Assembly: GCA_903839965.1 (NCBI GenBank)
Contig: CAIMEK010000900.1
Location: forward strand, 1 to 14,534
Length of the DNA: 14,534 bases
From: an uncultured Acetobacteraceae bacterium
GTDB taxonomy: Bacteria > Pseudomonadota > Alphaproteobacteria > Acetobacterales > Acetobacteraceae
Reading direction: 5' to 3'
Shown here: positions 8,038-13,828 of the stretch, in pieces
Layout: each line of letters opens with the position of its first letter
Position numbering within the stretch: the stretch's first letter is position 1
The notes under the pieces: generated by a model
Told to the model about the DNA's origin: nothing
Seen by the model: only the letters and a program-made list of their open reading frames with translations
Database searches by the model: none
Position numbers and translations under genes: made by a program

Positions 8038-8059
8038 CAAGGGGCCTCACGGCCCCTTG
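8038..8059 (+). terminator. Perfect 9-bp hairpin after the GNAT gene, probable terminator
   Basis: CAAGGGGCC (8038-8046) pairs perfectly with GGCCCCTTG (8051-8059) around the four-base loop TCAC. It starts 12 bp after the GNAT stop and lies between convergent genes, where a terminator for the plus-strand operon is expected. There is no T-run, which is common in high-GC genomes. Confidence 0.6.
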
Positions 8060-8062
8060 CGG

Positions 8063-8311
8063 GTCCAGGGCGGCGCCCCATAGGCGCGGAGATAAGAGAA
8101 ATATTCTTTGTTGTCAGTCGGTTGGATTTCCCGACACGTCCCAGGACGGATGGCTCGCCCCGATGGGCCGAACCCCGGCCCAACTTTCCATATCCCAAGC
8201 CTGCGGCTGCTGGATTTGGAAACCTGTTGGACGCGCAGAAAATGCTGGCTCGCGGGATGCTTTGCCAACCGGCCCGTCGTAGATTCGCGCTTATGGGGCG
8301 GAGCCCTGGCC
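8063..8311. repeat. ~250-bp REP/MITE-like element with imperfect terminal inverted repeats
   Basis: The left end, 8063-8092 (beginning GTCCAGGGCGGCGCCCCA), matches the reverse complement of the right end, 8311 down to 8282 (beginning GGCCAGGGCTCCGCCCCA), at roughly 23-24 of 30 positions. The match continues into ATA-GCGCG. Each end also contains its own small palindrome (GGGC-3 nt-GCCC). Between them lie several stem-loops: GTCGG/CCGAC (8117-8135), CGTCC/GGACG (8137-8148), TGGGCCG/CGGCCCA (8164-8182) and a long imperfect one (8180-8230). No convincing gene is present. Position 8088-8115 is AT-rich compared with its surroundings. It may be a REP-pair or non-autonomous mobile element, or a structured RNA. 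I see no target-site duplication. Confidence 0.55.
8180..8230. other. Long imperfect palindrome / stem-loop inside the intergenic element
   Basis: From outside in: CCAAC (8180-8184) pairs with GTTGG (8226-8230). TTTCCATATCC (8185-8195) pairs with GGATTTGGAAA (8212-8222) with one mismatch. AGCC (8198-8201) pairs with GGCT (8205-8208) around a TGC loop. About 19 base pairs form in 51 nt, far more than expected by chance for a noncoding stretch. It could be an RNA structure or a DNA cruciform used by a transposase. Confidence 0.6.
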
Positions 8312-8319
8312 TTCCTTCC

Positions 8320-9180
8320 CTACGCGAACCGGTAGAGCGTGGCCGGGTTGTCCACCAATATCTTGTGCCGCACTTTCTCATCGGGGGCCCATGCGGCTAG
8401 CAGGTCGAGCAGTTCGCCGTCTTCCGGCATGTGTCCCGGTATGTTCGTGTGCGGCCAATCCGTGCCCCAGACGCAGCGATCCGGCGCGTGGCGGATGAAC
8501 AGTTCCGCAAGTGGCGCGACGTCGGCATATGGGTAGCCGGCGTCCGAGGCGCGGTAGCCGCACAGTTTGACCCAATGGCGCCCGGAGTCGAGTTTGCGCA
8601 GCACGTCCAGCAGGATGGGATCGTTCGGCTGTACGCCGGCCCGCATGGCGGCCATATGGTCGAACACCACCGAGACCGGCAGTGTGTCGATGATCGGCAG
8701 CAGGCCTGGCCACGCGGCCGGCGGCACGTACATCTCGATGTGCCAGCCGAAGGGGGCCACCTTGCGCGCCACCGCGCCGAGGCTGTCCAGGCCGGGGCCG
8801 CCCTTGGCCGTGGTGATGAAGCGGGTCGCCCGGATGCCGCGGTTGTCCAGGTCGCGCAGCGTTTCCGGTGCGACGTCCCGGGCCACCATGCCGACCCCGA
8901 AGGCGCGCTGCGGCCCGAGGGTTTCCACCGCCGCCAGCAGGCGCGTGTTGTCGATGCCGTAGACGCTCGCCTGGATGATCACCATGCGTTCGATGCCGAG
9001 CGTGCCGAGCATGCGCAGGTAGGCGTCCTCCAGCGCGTCGGGCGGCGTGAAGCTGCGCTCCGCGACATACGGAAAGCGGTTGGGGGGGCCGAGGATGTGC
9101 GCGTGGCAATCGCAGGCGAGCGGGGGCGGCATGATCTTCGGCGGCGCCGTGGTGGGGCGGGGTGGGGCGCACAGTTCCAT
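8320..9180 (-). CDS. Amidohydrolase-2 family metal-dependent hydrolase, 2-pyrone-4,6-dicarboxylate (PDC) lactonase-like
   Basis: Cytoplasmic TIM-barrel hydrolase of 286 residues. The amidohydrolase motifs are clear: DCHAHILGP (24-32; HxH at 26 and 28), a conserved His in VVFDHMA (171-177), GYRAS (208-212) and WGTDWPH with the catalytic Asp241 (238-244). This set, and the RFPYVAERSFTPPDA segment after HxH, are typical of LigI/PDC hydrolase relatives, which open lactones or cleave related acids in aromatic-compound catabolism. The start at 9180 is chosen because GAGGAG (9189-9194) sits about 8 bp upstream. The frame is open further to 9300, but that part overlaps the divergent promoter region. 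The first ~18 residues are Pro-rich. It is divergent from the SnoaL-like gene and close to an MFS carrier, which fits uptake and breakdown of a small organic acid. The exact substrate is unknown. Confidence 0.87.
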   Translation of the reverse strand: MELCAPPRPTTAPPKIMPPPLACDCHAHILGPPNRFPYVAERSFTPPDALEDAYLRMLGTLGIERMVIIQASVYGIDNTRLLAAVETLGPQRAFGVGMVARDVAPETLRDLDNRGIRATRFITTAKGGPGLDSLGAVARKVAPFGWHIEMYVPPAAWPGLLPIIDTLPVSVVFDHMAAMRAGVQPNDPILLDVLRKLDSGRHWVKLCGYRASDAGYPYADVAPLAELFIRHAPDRCVWGTDWPHTNIPGHMPEDGELLDLLAAWAPDEKVRHKILVDNPATLYRFA

Positions 9181-9299
9181 TTCGATCTCCTCAGCAGGAC
9201 GTTCCGGTGGGTCTTCTTGCCGGCAGGAATGCGCCGCCCCTTGGGGGCTCCGGCAGCGCCGGGTGCCGTCGTTGATAACGCTGTCGCCACGGCGCCACA

Positions 9300-9309
9300 A
9301 TTACGTAAT
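9300..9309. promoter_or_regulatory. Palindrome ATTACGTAAT in the divergent promoter region, candidate operator
   Basis: A perfect 10-bp palindrome, AT-rich in a GC-rich setting, lies in the 188-bp gap (9181-9368) between the divergent hydrolase and SnoaL-like genes. Sites of this shape are bound by small dimeric repressors such as GntR or MarR types (general knowledge). No regulator gene is visible nearby. A TTGATA at 9272-9277 could be a plus-strand -35, but no convincing -10 is seen. The rest of the gap shows nothing else I can name. Confidence 0.35.
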
Positions 9310-9368
9310 CATGGGTCGCGGCGGATCACCGCCGGTCATGCCGACGCTGCCGAACCCAGGAGGTAAGC

Positions 9369-9794
9369 ATGCCACCCGTATCGATCGAGGATCGCCTCGA
9401 GATCAACGACCTTTTCGTACGCTACACCTGCGCCATCGATGCGGGCGATGTCGATACGCTGGTCGACTGCTTCACCGAGGATGGTTCGCTGCAAAGTCCC
9501 GCGGTCGGCGGCTATGCCGGCCACGCGGCCATCCGCGAATTCGCCCAGCGGTTCGCGGCGTTTCGCAACAACGGCTCGCAGTTGCGGCACGTCATCTCCA
9601 ACCTGATGATGCAGGTGGACGGCGATCGCGGGCATGCGACCTGCTATCTGACGGCGTTCCTCACCAGGGACGGCAAGAGCCGGCTGCTGGCGCCCGGGCG
9701 ATACGACTGCGAACTGCGCAAGACGAACGGGGCGTGGCGTTTTTACAAGCGCGTGGTGCTGCACGACCACGACTACACGCTGGAAGGCCTCTGA
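9369..9794 (+). CDS. SnoaL-like / NTF2-superfamily protein
   Basis: Small cytoplasmic protein of 141 residues, the usual size for SnoaL_4/NTF2-like folds. The pattern is characteristic: an N-terminal helix pair IEDRLEINDLFVRYTCAIDAG, then DTLVDCFTEDGSLQSP, a glycine-rich turn, RHVISNLMMQVDG, and the final strand GAWRFYKRVVLHDHDY. This fold includes ketosteroid isomerase, polyketide cyclases and the beta subunit of ring-hydroxylating dioxygenases. Family members without a partner are often isomerases, dehydratases or lactone-related enzymes. A perfect Shine-Dalgarno, AGGAGGT (9359-9365), sits a few bases before the ATG, so this start is firm and expression may be strong. It is transcribed divergently from the PDC-hydrolase-like gene and probably acts on the same pathway. 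No catalytic assignment is possible from sequence alone. Confidence 0.85.
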   Translation: MPPVSIEDRLEINDLFVRYTCAIDAGDVDTLVDCFTEDGSLQSPAVGGYAGHAAIREFAQRFAAFRNNGSQLRHVISNLMMQVDGDRGHATCYLTAFLTRDGKSRLLAPGRYDCELRKTNGAWRFYKRVVLHDHDYTLEGL

Positions 9795-9801
9795 CGCCGA
9801 T

Positions 9802-9837
9802 GGCCCGATACGCCGCGCCGTCGCGGCATATCGGGCC
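9802..9837. terminator. 16-bp hairpin between convergent genes, probable bidirectional terminator
   Basis: GGCCCGATACGCCGCG (9802-9817) pairs with CGCGGCATATCGGGCC (9822-9837) around a four-base CCGT loop. On the plus strand one position is a C-A mismatch; on the minus strand it becomes a G-U pair, so the stem is complete for the MFS transcript. It starts 7 bp after the SnoaL-like stop and ends 5 bp before the MFS stop. There is no T-run. Confidence 0.75.
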
Positions 9838-9842
9838 GCCGG

Positions 9843-11138
9843 TTACGCCGTCGCCGGCATGACCACCGCGCCCTCGACGTGTTCGCCCATGGCCCGGCGC
9901 GTCATGAACAGGGTGAGCAGGGTGGCGATGATCGACAGGCTGCCGCATAGCACCAGCGCCACTTTGAAATCGCCGGTGAGCCGCACGAGGTAGCCGGTGA
10001 CGATCGGCCCGACCAGGCCGAAGCTGATGCCGCCGAAGGTGAAGAAGGCGTAGGAGCGGCCGACATCGCCCGGCGTGCGCAGGCGGTCGTTGACCAGCGC
10101 GAAATTCATCGACTGCGCGAATGTGTTGAAGGTCAGCGACACCGTCAGCAGCACCGAGGCGAAGACGAGCGAGCCGGCATAGGGCACGAACACGATCAGC
10201 GCGGAGAGCATGGCGCCGGTGGCCACCGCATAGCGCCGCTTGCCTTCGAACAGCGCGCGCGGCGACAGCAGCTTGTCGTTGACCGCGCTCAACACGATGG
10301 CGAGCACGGCGCTGATGCCGAACGGCAGCGCGGTGTAGTTGCCGGCTTCCTGCACCGACACGTGGTACGAGGCCTGCAGGAAGCCCGGCAGCCAGGCCAG
10401 GAAGAAATACGACGTGTAGTTCACGCAGCCCTGGGTGAGGGCAAGGCCCCACATGGTCGGCGTGGTGGTCAGCAGGCCCTTGTAGCCCATCGCCGGCAAC
10501 CCGGCCTTGCCGGTCGACTCGGAATCGCGCTCGGCGATGATCTTCTGGCGCTCTTCCTCGCCCAGCCACTTCGCCTGCTCCGGCGGGCGGTAGGTGAGCA
10601 GCCAGACCGCGACCCAGACGAAGCCGATCGCGCCGGTGGCGATGAACGACGAGCGCCAGCCATAGTTGACGATCAGCCACGCCACGATCGGCGAGCCGAC
10701 CGCCGGCCCGGCGTTGGTGCCGGCGTACCAGATCGCCGTGGCCAGGCCGCGCTCGGTCCGCGGCGTCCATTCGCGCAGCGCCCGGTGGGCGCAGGGATTG
10801 GCGGCCGACTCGAAAACGCCGAGGCCCAGCCGCGTGACCAGCAGGGTGGCGAAGTTGGAGGCAAAGCCGCCGAGAAACTGAAACAGCGACCAGAAGCCGG
10901 CGGCGATGGCGCTCATGCGCCGCGCGCCCAGCCGGTCGGTGATGGCGCCGGCGGGCAGCAGGACGAAGGCGTAGAGCCAGAGATAAGAGGAGAAGAGGTA
11001 GCCGAGCCCGACCGGGTCGAGATTCATTTCCTTGGCAACAGAGCTGCCGGCGACCGCCATCGTCACCCGGTCGAGGGAGTAGATGCTCAGGAACACGAAC
11101 AGGAAGAAGTAAATAAAATAGCGCTTCTTGTTGAACAT
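9843..11138 (-). CDS. MFS transporter, anion:cation symporter (ACS) type
   Basis: Inner-membrane secondary transporter of 431 residues with about 12 predicted helices. ACS-family features are visible: TM1 ending SLDRV (21-25), motif A GAITDRLGARR (64-74), and RLGLGVFESAANP (103-115), which matches the RxxxGxxEaxxxP signature. A central cytoplasmic loop lies about 183-228. ACS carriers import organic acids such as sugar acids, phthalates or other aromatic acids with protons. The start at 11138 is chosen because of the Shine-Dalgarno GGAGGG (11143-11148) and the typical N-terminus MFNKKRYFIYFFLFVF. The frame stays open upstream to 11315, but those codons belong to an ABC-permease remnant. Placement beside the PDC-hydrolase-like and SnoaL-like genes suggests it imports their substrate. 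Confidence 0.9.
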   Translation of the reverse strand: MFNKKRYFIYFFLFVFLSIYSLDRVTMAVAGSSVAKEMNLDPVGLGYLFSSYLWLYAFVLLPAGAITDRLGARRMSAIAAGFWSLFQFLGGFASNFATLLVTRLGLGVFESAANPCAHRALREWTPRTERGLATAIWYAGTNAGPAVGSPIVAWLIVNYGWRSSFIATGAIGFVWVAVWLLTYRPPEQAKWLGEEERQKIIAERDSESTGKAGLPAMGYKGLLTTTPTMWGLALTQGCVNYTSYFFLAWLPGFLQASYHVSVQEAGNYTALPFGISAVLAIVLSAVNDKLLSPRALFEGKRRYAVATGAMLSALIVFVPYAGSLVFASVLLTVSLTFNTFAQSMNFALVNDRLRTPGDVGRSYAFFTFGGISFGLVGPIVTGYLVRLTGDFKVALVLCGSLSIIATLLTLFMTRRAMGEHVEGAVVMPATA

Positions 11139-11275
11139 ATTTCCCTCCACCCCGCATCCATCCCGGGCCCACAGCACGACCGCCGGATAGTCGGGATTCC
11201 GGTGGCGAGTGGCGCAAACAATGCAGGCTGGCACCGTTCTCCGCCGTTGTCCAGCGAGCTGCGGGCCTTCCGCCA

Positions 11276-11506
11276 CCCCCCCCACCAGCAACGCCCTCAG
11301 CGCGATCAGCGCCACGGAGAGGGCTAAAATCTGCGGATCGGTGCGGCAACGGATGGTGTGCCAGACCTCGATCGGCAGGGTTGTCAGGCGCGGCCGAAGA
11401 GGAACAGCGAGATCACCACTTCGTCGAACGAGGCAAGAAACGACAGCGCGGCGGCGGCGGTTATGCCGGGCAGCAGCAGCGGCGCGGTGAACAGCGCCAG
11501 CAACGC
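11276..11506 (-). pseudogene. C-terminal remnant of a PotC/YdcV-type ABC transporter permease, frameshifted
   Basis: Minus-strand reading from about 11500 gives FTAPLLLPGITAAAALSFLA then SFDEVVISLFLFG, ending in a TGA at 11384-11386. One frame over, from 11390, the protein resumes as RLTTLPIEVWHTIRCRTDPQ and ILALSVALIALRALLVGG. Joined by restoring one missing base near 11391-11392 (giving FGPRLTTLP), this matches the C-terminal third of spermidine/putrescine-type permeases: the P-L-x-x-P-G loop, SFDEVV, LP-hydrophobic, and DP-hydrophobic-AL segments. The N-terminal two thirds are absent. The resumed frame runs in-frame into the MFS gene, so automated start calls for the MFS gene may swallow it. 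The family is known for inner-membrane polyamine uptake; this copy cannot function. Confidence 0.8.
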
Positions 11507-11508
11507 GT

Positions 11509-11644
11509 CGCGGCCTGGATGGTCTTGCCGAGCCCCATGTCGTCGGCCAGCAGCAAGGACCCCTTCACCAACCGGGCGGTGCCTGCCTGTTGATATTGGA
11601 CGCCAATGCAGGCCGAAGGGCATTGCCGGCCCATTCGGCGACAT
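11509..11644 (-). pseudogene. SNF2-type helicase, N-terminal stub with motif I; frameshifted and truncated
   Basis: An ATG at 11644 lies one base past the stop of the BrxD-like ATPase gene, as expected for the next cistron of that operon. It reads MSPNGPAMPFGLHWRP to 11597. One frame over, the protein continues as YQQAGTARLVKGSLLLADDM then GLGKTIQAA, to about 11509. Removing one extra A (around 11596-11597) restores a continuous start of an SNF2/SWI2 superfamily-II helicase. It has a YQ-x-AG Q-motif-like segment and motif I LADDMGLGKT, the ATP-binding P-loop. Everything after motif I (normally several hundred residues) is missing, replaced by an ABC-permease fragment. The stub lacks Walker B (DEAH), the second helicase lobe and any nuclease domain, so it is dead. 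It shows that the intact parental operon carried a helicase. Confidence 0.8.
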
Positions 11645-11645
11645 G

Positions 11646-12878
11646 TTACTCGGCGGCGTCCTCATCCAACGGTGGGGTCGTGACGTCCGTGTTCTCGGTG
11701 TAGTCGGTGGCAATCAACGCCACGTCGACACCGGTACTGGTGCCTTGCAGGCGCAGCATGTCCCATTCAGTGATCCAGCTGCGCACGTGATGCCGCAGAG
11801 TGAGGTTCGTGCGCCGCTCGAGCAGCACAGGGGCCGGCGCGTTCCAGTCATAAGCCACCGAATAGCAGTCGCGAAGCGTCTCGCCATGCCGCACAAGGTC
11901 GTTGTCTGCCGGCGCGCGGAGCATTTTGGCGCTCTGGATCACGCGCATCGCGGCACGCGCCATTTCCGCGTGGTGAGGCTGCCCCTTCTGCCGCAACCGC
12001 TCGGGCAGCTTCGCATCGTCTTGCCGCGCGTTGATCACCACGTCGGCAAAATCATCGCTGATGGCGAAGGTGGCATACAGGCCGGGCACGCGAAACTCCG
12101 GCGCCAGGCCGAGCCAGCGCGCCAGCTGACAATAGGCGGCGGCCCGCTGCATCGGGCCGTAGCGACCGATCAACTCCACCTCGTCGATCAGCACGCACCA
12201 ACCCGCGAATCCCGCTGCCCGAATCAGTTGGGCCATGAAGCGGGGGCGCTGCAATTGCAATGTCGCCGCATTGACCCCGCCAAGGTCGAACATGCCGCGG
12301 GCACCGAGTGCCGAAAGGCGCTGACGCAGCTGGGAGGTGGGTGGTTTGGCGCCGCAAAGAAACGCCTCGATGCCATGTATCAGTTCCGCCGGCAGGTCGC
12401 CGGCAAGCAGATGCGCCACCGCGGCGAACACCTGCGCCACCGCCGCCGCCGGCGTGCTGGCCCAAAGCTCCAGGTCCGGCGCAGCTCCCACACGGCGCTG
12501 CACCTCGGTCAGCGCGACCGTGACCGCATCATCGAGGCGGCCGGGAACAATCGCGCCACGCATGGCGGCGGTGAACAGCACGCCGAGTTGGGACAACGGC
12601 GTCTCTTTGCTGACCGTTACCCAACTGACCACGAAATTGCGCCGCAACGCCTGCTCGCGCAGATAGCCCAGAAGATGCGACTTGCCGGTGCCAAAACCGC
12701 CAGCGAACGCCATGCCGGGGTGCGGCTTGGGCCCCCACATGGCATTGAGCGCTTTGGTGAACTGATCCTCGATCGAAGTCTCCACGCTGCCGAGGAGCTG
12801 GATCGCGGCGCGGTTGGGCACGCCGGCGCGCAGCGCTTCGATGACCACGCGCGCCGAATGGCGGTCCGGGGAAGTCAT
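11646..12878 (-). CDS. BREX-type ATP-binding protein (BrxD/DUF2791 family) ATPase
   Basis: P-loop ATPase of 410 residues. Walker A is GGFGTGKS (60-67) and Walker B is WCVLIDEVEL (227-236), both intact. The N-terminus (ARVVIEALRAGVPNRAAIQL) and the segments FVVSWVTVSKETPLSQL (82-98) after Walker A match the BrxD/DUF2791 group of AAA+-like ATPases. These occur in BREX type 2 and in several helicase-linked defence operons. The ATG at 12878 overlaps the upstream stop (ATGA), so the two are coupled. An earlier in-frame ATG at 12941 would add 21 residues without similarity. Downstream, the helicase start follows after one base. The C-terminal ~30 residues are acidic and threonine-rich. By analogy it could load or drive the helicase on DNA. 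The family call is from motif patterns and should be confirmed by profile search. Confidence 0.78.
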   Translation of the reverse strand: MTSPDRHSARVVIEALRAGVPNRAAIQLLGSVETSIEDQFTKALNAMWGPKPHPGMAFAGGFGTGKSHLLGYLREQALRRNFVVSWVTVSKETPLSQLGVLFTAAMRGAIVPGRLDDAVTVALTEVQRRVGAAPDLELWASTPAAAVAQVFAAVAHLLAGDLPAELIHGIEAFLCGAKPPTSQLRQRLSALGARGMFDLGGVNAATLQLQRPRFMAQLIRAAGFAGWCVLIDEVELIGRYGPMQRAAAYCQLARWLGLAPEFRVPGLYATFAISDDFADVVINARQDDAKLPERLRQKGQPHHAEMARAAMRVIQSAKMLRAPADNDLVRHGETLRDCYSVAYDWNAPAPVLLERRTNLTLRHHVRSWITEWDMLRLQGTSTGVDVALIATDYTENTDVTTPPLDEDAAE

Positions 12879-13828
12879 GGCGCGATGACCACGAGGGGTG
12901 AAAGTGGATTGACCTGTCCCTGCGGGCGGACGTCGTCCCATACGCGCATCTTCAGCGCGGTGTACTGACTCAGCGCTCGTTTCGGCACGTCATCATTGAT
13001 CAACCTTGCATCACCCATGGCCACCAGAAACAGACCCTCGAAATGCTCGGAATCGTCGATGACCTGGCGGATAACCTCATAGCAATCCATGACCGCCGCC
13101 GGCGAATAGGCAACGCCTTCCAAAACCTCTCGTCGCTCGAGCAGCAGGCGGCGAATGTCGAGCAGCAGCACGACGCCGGGACATCCGCAGGCCCGCAGCC
13201 AATGGCAAAGTGACATCAGCATCGCCCGTGCGTTGTGCCGGCCGATGCGCGTGCCAATCTGCGCGTCCCGCACGCCCTTCAGGTTGCGCAGGTCCCCCCG
13301 CATCCAGTCGAGGACGGCGTCGCGCAGGCTGTCCTTGTCGACGGCCAATTGGGCATCGAGCAGCGCGATCATCGCCTTGCGGAAATCCTGCGCCAGCCGC
13401 GCATCCTCCCAGACCGTGCGCGTGATATGCTGCTGCAGCGTGGTGCGCATGATCGGCGGCGCGATGCCGTTGCTCTCCGCGAGGGACACGAGGGAGGTTC
13501 GCCGGCCTGGTTGCGGCCAGCGATAGCCGGCGTCGGTCACCAGGGTTTCCAGCCGCGTTTGGACCAAATTCTCCCAATCGAGCTCCTTGGCGATGGCGAA
13601 GAATACAAAATGCAGCATGTGCAGGCGGGTCGTCGCGGTATCGATGCAGATCACCAACAATCTGGCGTCCGCAGCGGCGGCGGTCAAACTCTCGCGCAAT
13701 GCCGGCAGCGTCGCGTCATCGGCCACGACGAAACGCACGGCGCCGCCCCCATCGGGAATGAACGTATCCAGATATTCCCGCTTGATTGGCGCCAGCCAGT
13801 TGTCAAGCGTGATTGGCATCATCGTCAT
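12875..13828 (-). CDS. ATPase-like protein lacking Walker A, probable partner of the BrxD-like ATPase
   Basis: About 317 residues. The N-terminal strand-turn FIPDGGGAVRFVVADDA (23-39) looks like the place where a DUF2791-type P-loop would be, but there is no GKT/S, so ATP binding is doubtful. A Walker-B-like hydrophobic strand VVLLLDIRR (219-227) remains, and the end (YTALKMRVWDDV, then NPLSPLV) resembles the C-terminus of BREX-type ATPases. I infer a catalytically dead paralogue acting as a regulatory or structural subunit. Starts at 13828, 13822 or 13819 are all possible; all overlap the upstream gene's 3' end (up to 26 bp), and none has a strong Shine-Dalgarno. The longer frame to 13894 lies wholly inside the upstream gene. 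The stop overlaps the next start as ATGA. The homology is tentative. Confidence 0.65.
   Translation of the reverse strand: MTMMPITLDNWLAPIKREYLDTFIPDGGGAVRFVVADDATLPALRESLTAAAADARLLVICIDTATTRLHMLHFVFFAIAKELDWENLVQTRLETLVTDAGYRWPQPGRRTSLVSLAESNGIAPPIMRTTLQQHITRTVWEDARLAQDFRKAMIALLDAQLAVDKDSLRDAVLDWMRGDLRNLKGVRDAQIGTRIGRHNARAMLMSLCHWLRACGCPGVVLLLDIRRLLLERREVLEGVAYSPAAVMDCYEVIRQVIDDSEHFEGLFLVAMGDARLINDDVPKRALSQYTALKMRVWDDVRPQGQVNPLSPLVVIAP

Noticed and set aside
8037..8400. Several small frames on both strands between the GNAT and hydrolase genes
   Set aside because: They lack good ribosome binding sites, overlap the hairpins and inverted repeats, and show no protein-like pattern.
11139..11315. 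N-terminal extension of the MFS protein by 59 residues
   Set aside because: The extra codons are the end of the ABC-permease remnant, and a good ribosome binding site and typical N-terminus support the start at 11138.
9661..11349. 562-codon minus-strand frame overlapping the MFS gene
   Set aside because: Out of frame with the MFS transporter, which has clear ACS motifs; the translation is Arg/Gly-rich with no membrane helices.
11358..12968. 536-codon plus-strand open frame opposite the BrxD-like ATPase and the helicase stub
   Set aside because: It runs antisense to a gene with intact Walker A and B motifs, and its translation shows no domain pattern.
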